Positions 1 to 4,905 of a DNA stretch of 9,568 bases are shown here, one piece after another. Every line of letters starts with the position of its first letter. The stretch's first letter is position 1. Made by a program: the position numbers and the translations under genes. Origin of the DNA: Actinomycetota bacterium (GTDB taxonomy: Bacteria > Actinomycetota > Thermoleophilia > UBA2241); assembly GCA_003157715.1 (NCBI GenBank), contig PMKK01000205.1, positions 1-9,568 of the forward strand, written 5' to 3'. The notes below the pieces were generated by a model. That model did no database searches, had not been told where the DNA came from, and worked only from the letters and a program-made list of their open reading frames with translations.

Positions 1-300
1 GGCGCCTTCACCGATTTCAGCTACACGAACGCGGAGACGTACCTGGCGTGCGACGACCTGCTGTTCCTCTACACCGACGGGCTCACCGAGGCGCGACGCG
101 ACCAGGACATGTTCGGCGAGTCACGGGTCTTCGAGATGATCGGCAAGCTGCGCGTCTTCGCGCCGAACATCGTGGTCAGCCGGGTGATCGACAGCGCCGT
201 GGCCTTCGCCGGCGGCGGGCTGCGCGACGATCTGGCGGTGCTGGCGCTGCAGCGACTCGAGCTGCCGGGACCAAGCCAGCAGAAGCTGACCTTCACGTAG
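1..300 (+). CDS. SpoIIE/RsbU-type PP2C serine phosphatase, C-terminal end (partial)
   Basis: Open from the first base in frame 1, ending with TAG at 298-300; only the last 99 residues are present. They contain LLFLYTDGLTEAR, the metal-binding aspartate segment typical of SpoIIE/RsbU-like PP2C phosphatases, and near the end GLRDDLAVLAL, the usual closing Asp-Asp motif of the same fold. Proteins of this family dephosphorylate a serine on STAS-domain anti-sigma factor antagonists, so they act in cytosolic partner-switching control of sigma factors or other outputs. A STAS gene lies nearby at 797-1162 and may be the substrate, which is inference. Sensor domains that normally precede the phosphatase (PAS, GAF, HAMP) would be upstream of the window and cannot be judged. 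Confidence 0.85.
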   Translation, partial: GAFTDFSYTNAETYLACDDLLFLYTDGLTEARRDQDMFGESRVFEMIGKLRVFAPNIVVSRVIDSAVAFAGGGLRDDLAVLALQRLELPGPSQQKLTFT

Positions 301-336
301 AAGCGGCTCCAGAGGCCGGTCCGTCACGGTCTTCGC

Positions 337-366
337 TTGACGCACGTCCCACGCAAGCCCCACCAT
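337..366 (+). promoter_or_regulatory. candidate tatA promoter
   Basis: TTGACG at 337-342 matches a -35 box in five of six positions. CACCAT at 361-366, 18 bp downstream, is a poor -10 (three of six). If used, it would give a leader of about 36 nt carrying the GGAGG ribosome site of tatA. The alternative is read-through from the phosphatase gene, whose stop is 108 bp before the tatA start. Confidence 0.22.
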
Positions 367-396
367 GGGACGGCGACCCATCGACATGCCCCCCGC

Positions 397-401
397 GGAG
401 G
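397..401 (+). promoter_or_regulatory. Shine-Dalgarno site deciding the tatA start
   Basis: GGAGG ends 7 nt before the GTG at 409. It selects that start over the upstream in-frame codons. Confidence 0.75.
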
Positions 402-408
402 TTACGCT

Positions 409-696
409 GTGATCGAGGACCTGCTTACCCCCTATCACCTGCTGATTCTCTTTGCCCTTCTGTTCTTTCTATTCGGCGCCAAGCGCCTTCCCGGACTCGG
501 CAAGTCGCTGGGCAGCGGCATCCGTGAGTTTCGCTCAGGGGTCGCGGGTCTGACCGCGGATCATGACGACGAGTTGCCGGGCCCCGCGGCCGGCGAGCAG
601 CCGCCTGCGGCGCCCACCGACGAGCAGCTCACCCTGGCCGCCGCCGAGGGACCACGCGCGCTGGCCGCCGGCGAGCAGCCGCCGAGTCCGGCTTAG
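409..696 (+). CDS. tatA: Sec-independent protein translocase subunit TatA
   Basis: 95 residues. TatA oligomerises in the membrane to form the pore of the twin-arginine pathway, which exports folded proteins with TatC. Residues about 7-22 (TPYHLLILFALLFFLF) form a single transmembrane helix, followed by the family hinge FGAKRLPGLGKSLG and an amphipathic helix (SGIREFRSGV). The rest is an acidic, Pro/Ala-rich, probably disordered tail. I place the start at the GTG at 409, because GGAGG at 397-401 lies 7 nt upstream and because the membrane helix should begin a few residues from the N terminus; the in-frame codons before it encode an Arg/His-rich stretch that does not fit. The tail carries a 17-bp direct repeat. 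No tatC is visible, so TatC must be encoded elsewhere. Confidence 0.88.
   Translation: MIEDLLTPYHLLILFALLFFLFGAKRLPGLGKSLGSGIREFRSGVAGLTADHDDELPGPAAGEQPPAAPTDEQLTLAAAEGPRALAAGEQPPSPA
589..683 (+). repeat. 17-bp direct repeat in the tatA tail
   Basis: GCCGGCGAGCAGCCGCC occurs at 589-605 and again at 667-683, both in frame, giving AGEQPP twice in the C-terminal tail. It suggests growth of the tail by duplication and marks the beginning of a repetitive stretch that continues past the stop codon. Confidence 0.8.
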
Positions 697-796
697 CGTC
701 CGGGTCGGGCCTGGCGTCCGAGTCGAGCCGAGCCGCCAAGTCCGGCCTGGCCGCCGGATCGGGCCCGGTGTCCTGGAGGGTGGCGCCTCTGGTGGC
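697..796. other. low-complexity intergenic stretch, possible frame-shifted tatA tail
   Basis: This lies between the convergent tatA and STAS genes. It consists of imperfect repeats around TCCGG and GGGCCTGGC. Read in the frame of codon 696-698, one frame off tatA, it stays open to TAG at 798-800 and gives an Ala/Ser/Gly-rich sequence with repeated SGLAS and SGLAA. That resembles a disordered TatA tail more than random sequence. No clear hairpin with a T-run is seen. Confidence 0.4.
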
Positions 797-1162
797 CTAG
801 TGCTCGAGGGCCAGGGATTCCAGAGCCGTGGCGCGACTCGGGCAGATCGCGAACACGCCGTCGAGGCCGGTGATCTCGAGGATGCGCCTGATGCTCCCGT
901 CGAGACAGGCGATGGCCAGCACGCCCTGCCGCAAGCGCAGCCGCTTGCCGGCGCTGACGAGCACGCCGAGAGCCGTCGAGTCGATGAAGGTCGCGCCGGT
1001 CAGGTCGACGACCACCCGCTGGACACCGTCGTCGATGCTGCGCATGACGACGTCCTTGAACTTGGGGGCGGTATAGAGGTCGACCTCGCCGGCCAGGGCG
1101 ACGACCGCGACATCGCCCTCGAGCCGCTCCAAGTCGACTGAGAACTGCGATGCGTCCGGCAT
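797..1162 (-). CDS. STAS-domain anti-sigma factor antagonist
   Basis: 121 residues, a complete single STAS domain of the SpoIIAA/RsbV type. Such proteins bind an anti-sigma kinase and free its partner when unphosphorylated; phosphorylation of a conserved serine switches them off. The diagnostic segment is ATFIDSTALGVLVSAGKRL, with the phosphorylatable serine at Ser62 directly after Asp61. The N-terminal strand pair (VAVVALAGEVDLYTAPKF) is also typical. The ATG at 1160-1162 is supported by AGAAGGGG at 1168-1175, 5 nt upstream. It is convergent with tatA and stands alone. No anti-sigma kinase (HATPase) is present in the window. The SpoIIE-like phosphatase at 1-300 is a plausible partner. A candidate promoter and a three-unit repeat array lie upstream at 1248-1313. 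Confidence 0.9.
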   Translation of the reverse strand: MPDASQFSVDLERLEGDVAVVALAGEVDLYTAPKFKDVVMRSIDDGVQRVVVDLTGATFIDSTALGVLVSAGKRLRLRQGVLAIACLDGSIRRILEITGLDGVFAICPSRATALESLALEH

Positions 1163-1247
1163 GATCGCCCCTTCTGCCGCGCGCCCGGCCTGGCTGCGAA
1201 CGGCAGTCTGACAGGCAGCCGATCTGGCGCGAACGCTCTTCAGGCTG

Positions 1248-1277
1248 ATTCTCCGTTTTTGAGGGTGTCTACGTCAA
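1248..1277 (-). promoter_or_regulatory. candidate promoter of the STAS gene
   Basis: On the minus strand TTGACG (1272-1277) is followed after 18 bp by GAGAAT (1248-1253), matching -35 and -10 boxes in five and four of six positions. The predicted leader is about 80 nt. A repeat array starts 6 bp upstream of the -35 box, which strengthens the case for regulated initiation here. Confidence 0.35.
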
Positions 1278-1282
1278 TCCGA

Positions 1283-1313
1283 CTTTCAGCCAACTCTCAG
1301 CCGGCTTTCAGCC
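1283..1313. repeat. three 9-bp direct repeats at 11-bp period, operator-like
   Basis: CTTTCAGCC at 1283-1291, CTCTCAGCC at 1294-1302 and CTTTCAGCC at 1305-1313 repeat with exactly 11 bp between unit starts, separated by AA and GG. Direct repeats of about one helical turn are the usual target of OmpR/PhoB-family response regulators (PHO boxes are 11-bp-period direct repeats). The array sits directly upstream of the candidate STAS promoter and overlaps the stop codon of the methyltransferase gene. Which regulator binds, if any, cannot be told. Confidence 0.6.
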
Positions 1314-2447
1314 CCAGACACGGCGCGCGGTCTCGGCGACGACGCGCAGCTTGGCCTTCTCCTGGTCGACCGTCAGGTCGTTGCCCGCGATCGAGGTGGC
1401 AAAGCCGCACTGCGGCGAGAGAGCAAGCCGCTCGAGAGCGATGTAGCCGGACGCCTCGCGCACGCGCCGCTCAAGGTCGGCGCTGGTCTCGAGCCGGCCG
1501 TGCTTTGTGCTCACCAGGCCCAGCACGACGACCTTGTCGCAAGGTACCTCCCGCAGCGGCTCGAAGCCGCCCGACCGCGCGTCGTCGTACTCCAGCAGCA
1601 GGCGCTGCACGTTCACCCGCGCGAAGAGCTGGCCGGCGATCCACTCGTAGCCGCCGCTCGCCAGCCAGCGGCTCATCTGGTTGCCTTTGCACAGGTGCAT
1701 GGCGAACGTCACGCCGGGGTGATCGCCCACGACCAGGTTGTCGAGCTCGACGCCCAGCGCGATCCAGCGCTCGGGCGGCCAGCCGCGGCTCTCGTAGAAC
1801 TCGCGGTACGCGGGATCGGCAAGCAGCGGGTAGTGCGGTGCGTCGAGCTGGATGTAGCGGGCGCCCAGGCGCACCAGCTCGTCGACTTCGCCCCGCAGGA
1901 TCTCGGCCACGTCGCCCAGGAAGTCCTCGAGCGTGGCGTAGGCGCCCCGCGAGCGCTGCGGATCCCAGAAATTGGCAAACAGGCTGGGGCTGGGCAGCGT
2001 GACCTTGACGAGCCGGTCTGTGCGGCCGCGCAGGTAGGTGAACTCCTCGGCCGACAGAAAGCGCCGCCGGCTGAGCTTGCCGACGACGCCGAGCGGCGGC
2101 CGCGCGATGCGTTTGGCGCCGAGCTCGTCGCTGCGCCAGTCGCCCCACAGGAACGCGTCGAGGTCCCACTCGCCGAAGCCGTCGACCGCCTCGGTGAGCT
2201 GGCTCTGAAACGACAGGCGGCGCATCTCGCCGTCGGTGACGACCTCGAGACCGGCCTCGACCTGCAGCGCGAGGGCCCAGTCGACCGCCTCGTCCTCGAT
2301 CGTCTTGAAGGCGGCCGCGGTGAGCTCGCCGCGGCTCAGAGCCTCGCGCGCGGCAAGCAGCTCCGCCGGCCGCAGCAGGCTGCCGACCACGTCGCTGCGA
2401 GCGATCGGGGCTGAGTCTTTGGGGGCGCTGCGAACGGTACGGTCCAT
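1308..2447 (-). CDS. cobalamin-independent methionine synthase (MetE) C-terminal-domain-like methyltransferase
   Basis: 379 residues, about half of full MetE (roughly 750), covering only the catalytic barrel. Recognisable segments are VVGSLLRP near the N terminus, EVVTDGEMRRLSF, YIQLDAPHYP, MHLCKGN, LVSTKHGRLE and LSPQCGFATS. The zinc ligands expected from MetE are present: His251 and Cys253 in MHLCKGN, probably Glu286 in LLLEYDD, and Cys347 in SPQCGF. The family moves methyl or alkyl groups to a zinc-bound thiol, usually homocysteine. Short members include core-MetE enzymes and epoxyalkane:coenzyme M transferases, so the thiol and methyl donor are uncertain. I chose the ATG at 2445-2447 because GGAGG precedes it by 4 nt; an upstream in-frame TTG at 2487-2489 has no such site. 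It follows the 2502-3149 gene by 54 bp and is probably co-transcribed with it. Confidence 0.85.
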   Translation of the reverse strand: MDRTVRSAPKDSAPIARSDVVGSLLRPAELLAAREALSRGELTAAAFKTIEDEAVDWALALQVEAGLEVVTDGEMRRLSFQSQLTEAVDGFGEWDLDAFLWGDWRSDELGAKRIARPPLGVVGKLSRRRFLSAEEFTYLRGRTDRLVKVTLPSPSLFANFWDPQRSRGAYATLEDFLGDVAEILRGEVDELVRLGARYIQLDAPHYPLLADPAYREFYESRGWPPERWIALGVELDNLVVGDHPGVTFAMHLCKGNQMSRWLASGGYEWIAGQLFARVNVQRLLLEYDDARSGGFEPLREVPCDKVVVLGLVSTKHGRLETSADLERRVREASGYIALERLALSPQCGFATSIAGNDLTVDQEKAKLRVVAETARRVWG

Positions 2448-2451
2448 CGGT

Positions 2452-2456
2452 CCTCC
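2452..2456 (-). promoter_or_regulatory. Shine-Dalgarno site deciding the methyltransferase start
   Basis: Minus-strand GGAGG lies 4 nt before the ATG at 2445-2447. It favours this start over the in-frame TTG 14 codons upstream. Confidence 0.65.
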
Positions 2457-2482
2457 GTCGGTCGTGGCGAGAGCTCGAGGGT

Positions 2483-2506
2483 GGGTCAACGGGTTAACGG
2501 GTCAAC
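2483..2506. repeat. three tandem 8-bp repeats between two co-directional genes
   Basis: GGGTCAAC (2483-2490), GGGTTAAC (2491-2498) and GGGTCAAC (2499-2506) are contiguous. The middle unit contains the palindrome GTTAAC. The stop codon of the upstream minus-strand gene (2502-2504) lies inside the last unit. On the minus strand the outer units contain TTGACC, resembling a -35 box, but no convincing -10 follows. Confidence 0.7.
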
Positions 2507-3149
2507 GAGACGAAGTGGAGCGCGTCGCGGCGAGCGCTCGCGGCAAGGCGACGACCGCTCGCGGAAGGTCGCGACGCGAGCGGGCGAGCGCCTCGCTTAA
2601 GGCGGCGGCCGTCTCCGGGCCGTGCAGGGCGGGGCCGTGGCCGACCAGCAGATGTTCGGGCCTGAAGGGCCCCAGACGACGGGGCGGCCACAGCCGCAAC
2701 CCGATGTGAACGCCGGCGCCCAGGCGACCCGGCGCATACATGGCGGCCGTGCCGATCGCCTCGGCGACCACCAGGGTCCGCGCCTCGGGCCACCACAGCG
2801 CGATCTCCCGCCAGACGTGCACGCCGACCACCGGGATCACCTCGAACGGCGACTCCGGCAGCGCCGCCGGCACCTTGAGGCGCGGTACGCCGAGACGCGC
2901 GGCCAGCGCCGCGCAGTCGCGGTTGTGACGGTCGAGAAGCTGCACCACCGCGACCGGGCGGCCGAGCGCCAGCGCACGCTCCAGCGCCGTCGCGTCGTCG
3001 GTGGGATCGACGAGCCACACCCGGCCCTCGTCGACGAGCGCGTGCGAGGTCCGCGCGATCGGCTCGTCGGCCACCCACGTGAGGCCGATCCGGCCGCCAC
3101 CCAGCGACGTTTCGTCGAGCCTTGAGTGAAGGCGACCGGTCACAGCCAT
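2502..3149 (-). CDS. degenerate metallo-beta-lactamase-fold protein
   Basis: 215 residues. The layout is that of an MBL-fold hydrolase: an early strand pair ending in VWLVDPTDD (44-52), a motif-2 position with LLDRHNRDC (71-79), a strand VVAEAIGTA (127-135) and a closing HLLVGHGPALHG (166-177). The hydrolase motif HxHxDH is altered to DRHNRD (73-78): only the second histidine remains. It is therefore likely either an MBL-fold protein with non-canonical metal binding or one that has lost hydrolysis. I recognise the pattern from uncharacterised actinobacterial proteins but know no substrate. The ATG at 3147-3149 has AAAGGA 7 nt upstream; codons further upstream encode an Arg/Pro-rich stretch unlike the family. 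It probably forms an operon with the downstream methyltransferase gene and is divergent from the 3293 gene. Confidence 0.75.
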   Translation of the reverse strand: MAVTGRLHSRLDETSLGGGRIGLTWVADEPIARTSHALVDEGRVWLVDPTDDATALERALALGRPVAVVQLLDRHNRDCAALAARLGVPRLKVPAALPESPFEVIPVVGVHVWREIALWWPEARTLVVAEAIGTAAMYAPGRLGAGVHIGLRLWPPRRLGPFRPEHLLVGHGPALHGPETAAALSEALARSRRDLPRAVVALPRALAATRSTSSR

Positions 3150-3156
3150 CAGGACA

Positions 3157-3162
3157 TCCTTT
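3157..3162 (-). promoter_or_regulatory. Shine-Dalgarno site deciding the MBL-fold gene start
   Basis: Minus-strand AAAGGA lies 7 nt before the ATG at 3147-3149. The frame is open for 46 further codons upstream, so this site decides the start. Confidence 0.55.
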
Positions 3163-3178
3163 CGTCGCTTCCCTTCAC

Positions 3179-3202
3179 GCCGGCGCGGCGGCCGGCGCGG
3201 CG
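3179..3202. repeat. perfect 12-bp tandem duplication in a divergent promoter region
   Basis: GCCGGCGCGGCG occurs at 3179-3190 and 3191-3202 back to back. It lies between the divergent starts at 3149 and 3293. It may be only G+C-rich slippage, but the position is where operators for either gene would sit. Confidence 0.55.
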
Positions 3203-3221
3203 CGCGGCCGCTGTCCGCTGG

Positions 3222-3249
3222 TTTCCCCCGTGCGGGATATTCGTAGACT
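3222..3249 (+). promoter_or_regulatory. candidate promoter of the YkoF-like gene
   Basis: TAGACT at 3244-3249 fits the TAnnnT -10 pattern seen at other genes in this window. TTTCCC at 3222-3227, 16 bp upstream, is a weak -35. This would give a leader of roughly 37 nt holding AAGGAGG. Confidence 0.3.
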
Positions 3250-3292
3250 GATGTGACAGACAGCACGCGTTCACGCGAAGGAGGCAAATCTC

Positions 3293-3598
3293 ATGGCAGA
3301 GCCAGACGAGGCCGCCGGACAGGTCGGCCTGCAGTTCTCGGTCTACCCGCTGCGCCAGCCGCACCTTCGGCCGGCGGTCCAGGCCGCCGTGGCGGCGGCC
3401 AACGGAGCGGGACTTCAGGCCAGTGTCGGACGGCTGAGCACGTTCGCCCCGGGCGACGAAGAGAAGGTGTTCCGCGCCGTGCGAGCGGCGTTTCGCGCCG
3501 CGCGAGAGTACGGCCCGACAGTGATGGTGGTCACCCTGTCGAGCGGCCTGCCGACCGACCAGACGATCGCCGAGATCCAGGGCGCGGCCGGGGCCTGA
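3293..3598 (+). CDS. YkoF/MTH1187-like small thiamine-binding family protein
   Basis: 101 residues. The core from VGLQFSVYPLRQPHLRPAVQAAVAAANGAGLQ, followed by GRLSTFAPGDEEKVFRAVRAAFRAA and a strand VMVVTLSSGLP, matches the ferredoxin-like fold of the YkoF / thiamine-binding superfamily (strand-helix-strand, with the ST(x)GD-like turn). Characterised members bind thiamine or hydroxymethylpyrimidine; YkoF of Bacillus carries two such domains and works with the YkoCDE transporter, whereas this protein has one domain and would have to dimerise. No thiamine transporter or TPP riboswitch is seen nearby. The start is well supported: AAGGAGG at 3278-3284, 8 nt before ATG. Its TGA at 3596-3598 lies inside the first unit of a 23-bp tandem repeat. 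The ligand is inferred from family only. Confidence 0.65.
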   Translation: MAEPDEAAGQVGLQFSVYPLRQPHLRPAVQAAVAAANGAGLQASVGRLSTFAPGDEEKVFRAVRAAFRAAREYGPTVMVVTLSSGLPTDQTIAEIQGAAGA

Positions 3599-3652
3599 GC
3601 CGGCGAGCGGCCGGGGCCTGAGCCGGCGAGCGGGCGGGGCCTGAGCCGGCAA
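3584..3652. repeat. three tandem 23-bp repeats between convergent genes, possible bidirectional terminator
   Basis: Units at 3584-3606, 3607-3629 and 3630-3652; the first two are identical and the third differs at two positions. Each contains GGGGCCTGAGCCGGC. The first two units can form a small hairpin (GCCGG paired with CCGGC across an 8-nt loop). The stop codon of the YkoF-like gene is in unit 1, and the convergent peptidase gene ends 22 bp beyond unit 3. There is no T-run, so any termination role would be factor-assisted or by transcript folding. Confidence 0.75.
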
Positions 3653-3673
3653 AGCTAACCTGAAGGCGGCGGC

Positions 3674-4834
3674 TCAGTGCCCGGTGGCGATGAACCGCAG
3701 GGCACGCCGCAGAGCCTGGTCGACCGTGCTCTTGGGACTCTGCGCGACCGTGATGGTGGGCACGATGCCCTTGTGGTTGAGGTTGCGCCCGAGCGGTGTC
3801 AGGTAGGAGGCGATGGTGATCTTGAGGCTCGCCCCGCCGGCCAGGGGCAGCACGGTCTGCACGACGCCCTTGCCGAAGGTCTTCGTGCCGATGATGGTCG
3901 CGCGGCGGTAGTCCTGCAGGGCGCCCGTGACGATCTCGGAGGCGCTCGCCGTGTTGCCGTTGACCAGTACAACGAGCGGCAGGTGGGTCGGCTTGCCGCC
4001 GATCGCTTTCAGGACCTCTCTGGGCGTGTGCAGCCCCCGGGTCGTGACCACGACTTTGCCGGCCGGCAGAAAGTCGCCGGCCACCCTGGTGGCCTCGTCG
4101 ACCAGCCCGCCGCCGTTGTCGCGCAGGTCGAGGATGAGCCGCTGGGCGCCGCGCTTGCGCAGGTCGGCGAACGCCCGTCCGACCTGCCGCCCCGCGCCGT
4201 CGGCGAAGACCGACAGCGACACGTAGCCGACCTTCGTGCCGTGGTCGTTCAGCATCCGCGAGCTCGTCAGGGGGGTCGTGATCTTGCGCCGCGTGAGCGT
4301 CAGGTCGATGAGGCCGGCGCTGCCGGCGCGCCGCAGCTGAAGGCGGACCTTGGTGCCCGCCGACCCGACGATGCGAGCGACGTTCGCGCTCACCGACTTG
4401 CCGGCGGTCGGCACGCCGTTGACGGTGACGATGACTTCTCCGGAGCGGATGCCCGCTTGCGCGGCCGGCGAACCCGCGAACACCTGTGTCACGGTCAGCC
4501 GACCGTCCTTGGTGTCGACCCCCGTGCCGATCCCGGTGTAGGTGCCGGCGAGCTGCGCGTCGAAGGCCTTGGCCTCCTGCGGCGTGAAGTAGACGGTGTA
4601 GGGATCGTGCAGGGCGGCCAGCAGGCCGGTGACGCCGGCCTGACCCAGCTTGGCGACGTCGACGGGCCGGTAGTAGTCGCGCTGCAGGTCGCGCACGACC
4701 TGTCTGTAGAGGGCGACCTGACCCCGGGCGCTCGCGGTCGAACCGGCGCGAGCCAGCACCGTGGCAAGCTCGAACCCGGCAGCAAACGCGAGCACGACCG
4801 CGGCGGCGGCGATGAATCTCTTCGAGACGTGCAT
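3674..4834 (-). CDS. S41-family C-terminal processing peptidase (CtpA/Prc-like) with PDZ domain
   Basis: 386 residues. Residues 1-30 (MHVSKRF then a long Ala/Val/Leu run) are an N-terminal membrane anchor or signal peptide, so the enzyme should act outside the membrane. Next comes a helical segment with DPYTVYFTP (77-84), a PDZ domain (about 98-185, with GIGTGV, GSPAAQAGIRSGEVIVTVNG), and the S41 core (about 200-360, with LILDLRDNGGGLVDEA). The catalytic residues line up with CtpB and Prc: Ser297 in NTASASEI, Lys322 in TFGKG (25 residues later, as in Prc) and Gln326. CTPs cut proteins after exposed C-terminal ends, often in envelope quality control or activation of regulators. The ATG at 4832-4834 lies 7 nt from TACTAT. 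The gene follows cobQ on the same strand, with a strong hairpin between them, and is convergent with the 3293 gene. Confidence 0.92.
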   Translation of the reverse strand: MHVSKRFIAAAAVVLAFAAGFELATVLARAGSTASARGQVALYRQVVRDLQRDYYRPVDVAKLGQAGVTGLLAALHDPYTVYFTPQEAKAFDAQLAGTYTGIGTGVDTKDGRLTVTQVFAGSPAAQAGIRSGEVIVTVNGVPTAGKSVSANVARIVGSAGTKVRLQLRRAGSAGLIDLTLTRRKITTPLTSSRMLNDHGTKVGYVSLSVFADGAGRQVGRAFADLRKRGAQRLILDLRDNGGGLVDEATRVAGDFLPAGKVVVTTRGLHTPREVLKAIGGKPTHLPLVVLVNGNTASASEIVTGALQDYRRATIIGTKTFGKGVVQTVLPLAGGASLKITIASYLTPLGRNLNHKGIVPTITVAQSPKSTVDQALRRALRFIATGH

Positions 4835-4841
4835 GCCCCCG

Positions 4842-4847
4842 ATAGTA
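4842..4847 (-). promoter_or_regulatory. -10 box of the S41 peptidase gene, likely leaderless start
   Basis: Minus-strand TACTAT matches TATAAT in four of six positions and the actinobacterial TAnnnT form. It ends 7 nt before the ATG at 4832-4834, which would place transcription start on or next to the A of the start codon. No -35 box is visible; the space is taken by a hairpin at 4855-4880. Confidence 0.5.
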
Positions 4848-4854
4848 CCCGCTC

Positions 4855-4880
4855 GCGGCCGGCTTCGCCCAGCCGGCCGC
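4855..4880 (-). terminator. perfect 10-bp hairpin after cobQ, possible terminator
   Basis: GCGGCCGGCT (4855-4864) and AGCCGGCCGC (4871-4880) are perfect inverted repeats around a 6-nt loop. The hairpin begins 25 nt after the cobQ stop on the minus strand. No U-run follows, so it is a factor-dependent or actinobacterial-style hairpin terminator, or a transcript stabiliser. Confidence 0.55.
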
Positions 4881-4905
4881 CTCACCGGGCCGCCGCGCGC
4901 CGTTT

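Noticed and set aside
1259..2414. Plus-strand open frames opposite the MetE-like gene
   Set aside because: Compositionally biased and lacking any domain, whereas the minus strand encodes a recognisable zinc methyltransferase.
3149..3652. Minus-strand open frame opposite the YkoF-like gene
   Set aside because: No family pattern and no ribosome site; the plus-strand gene has AAGGAGG and a recognisable fold.
3584..3652. CRISPR array
   Set aside because: The 23-bp units are directly contiguous, with no spacers and no cas genes.
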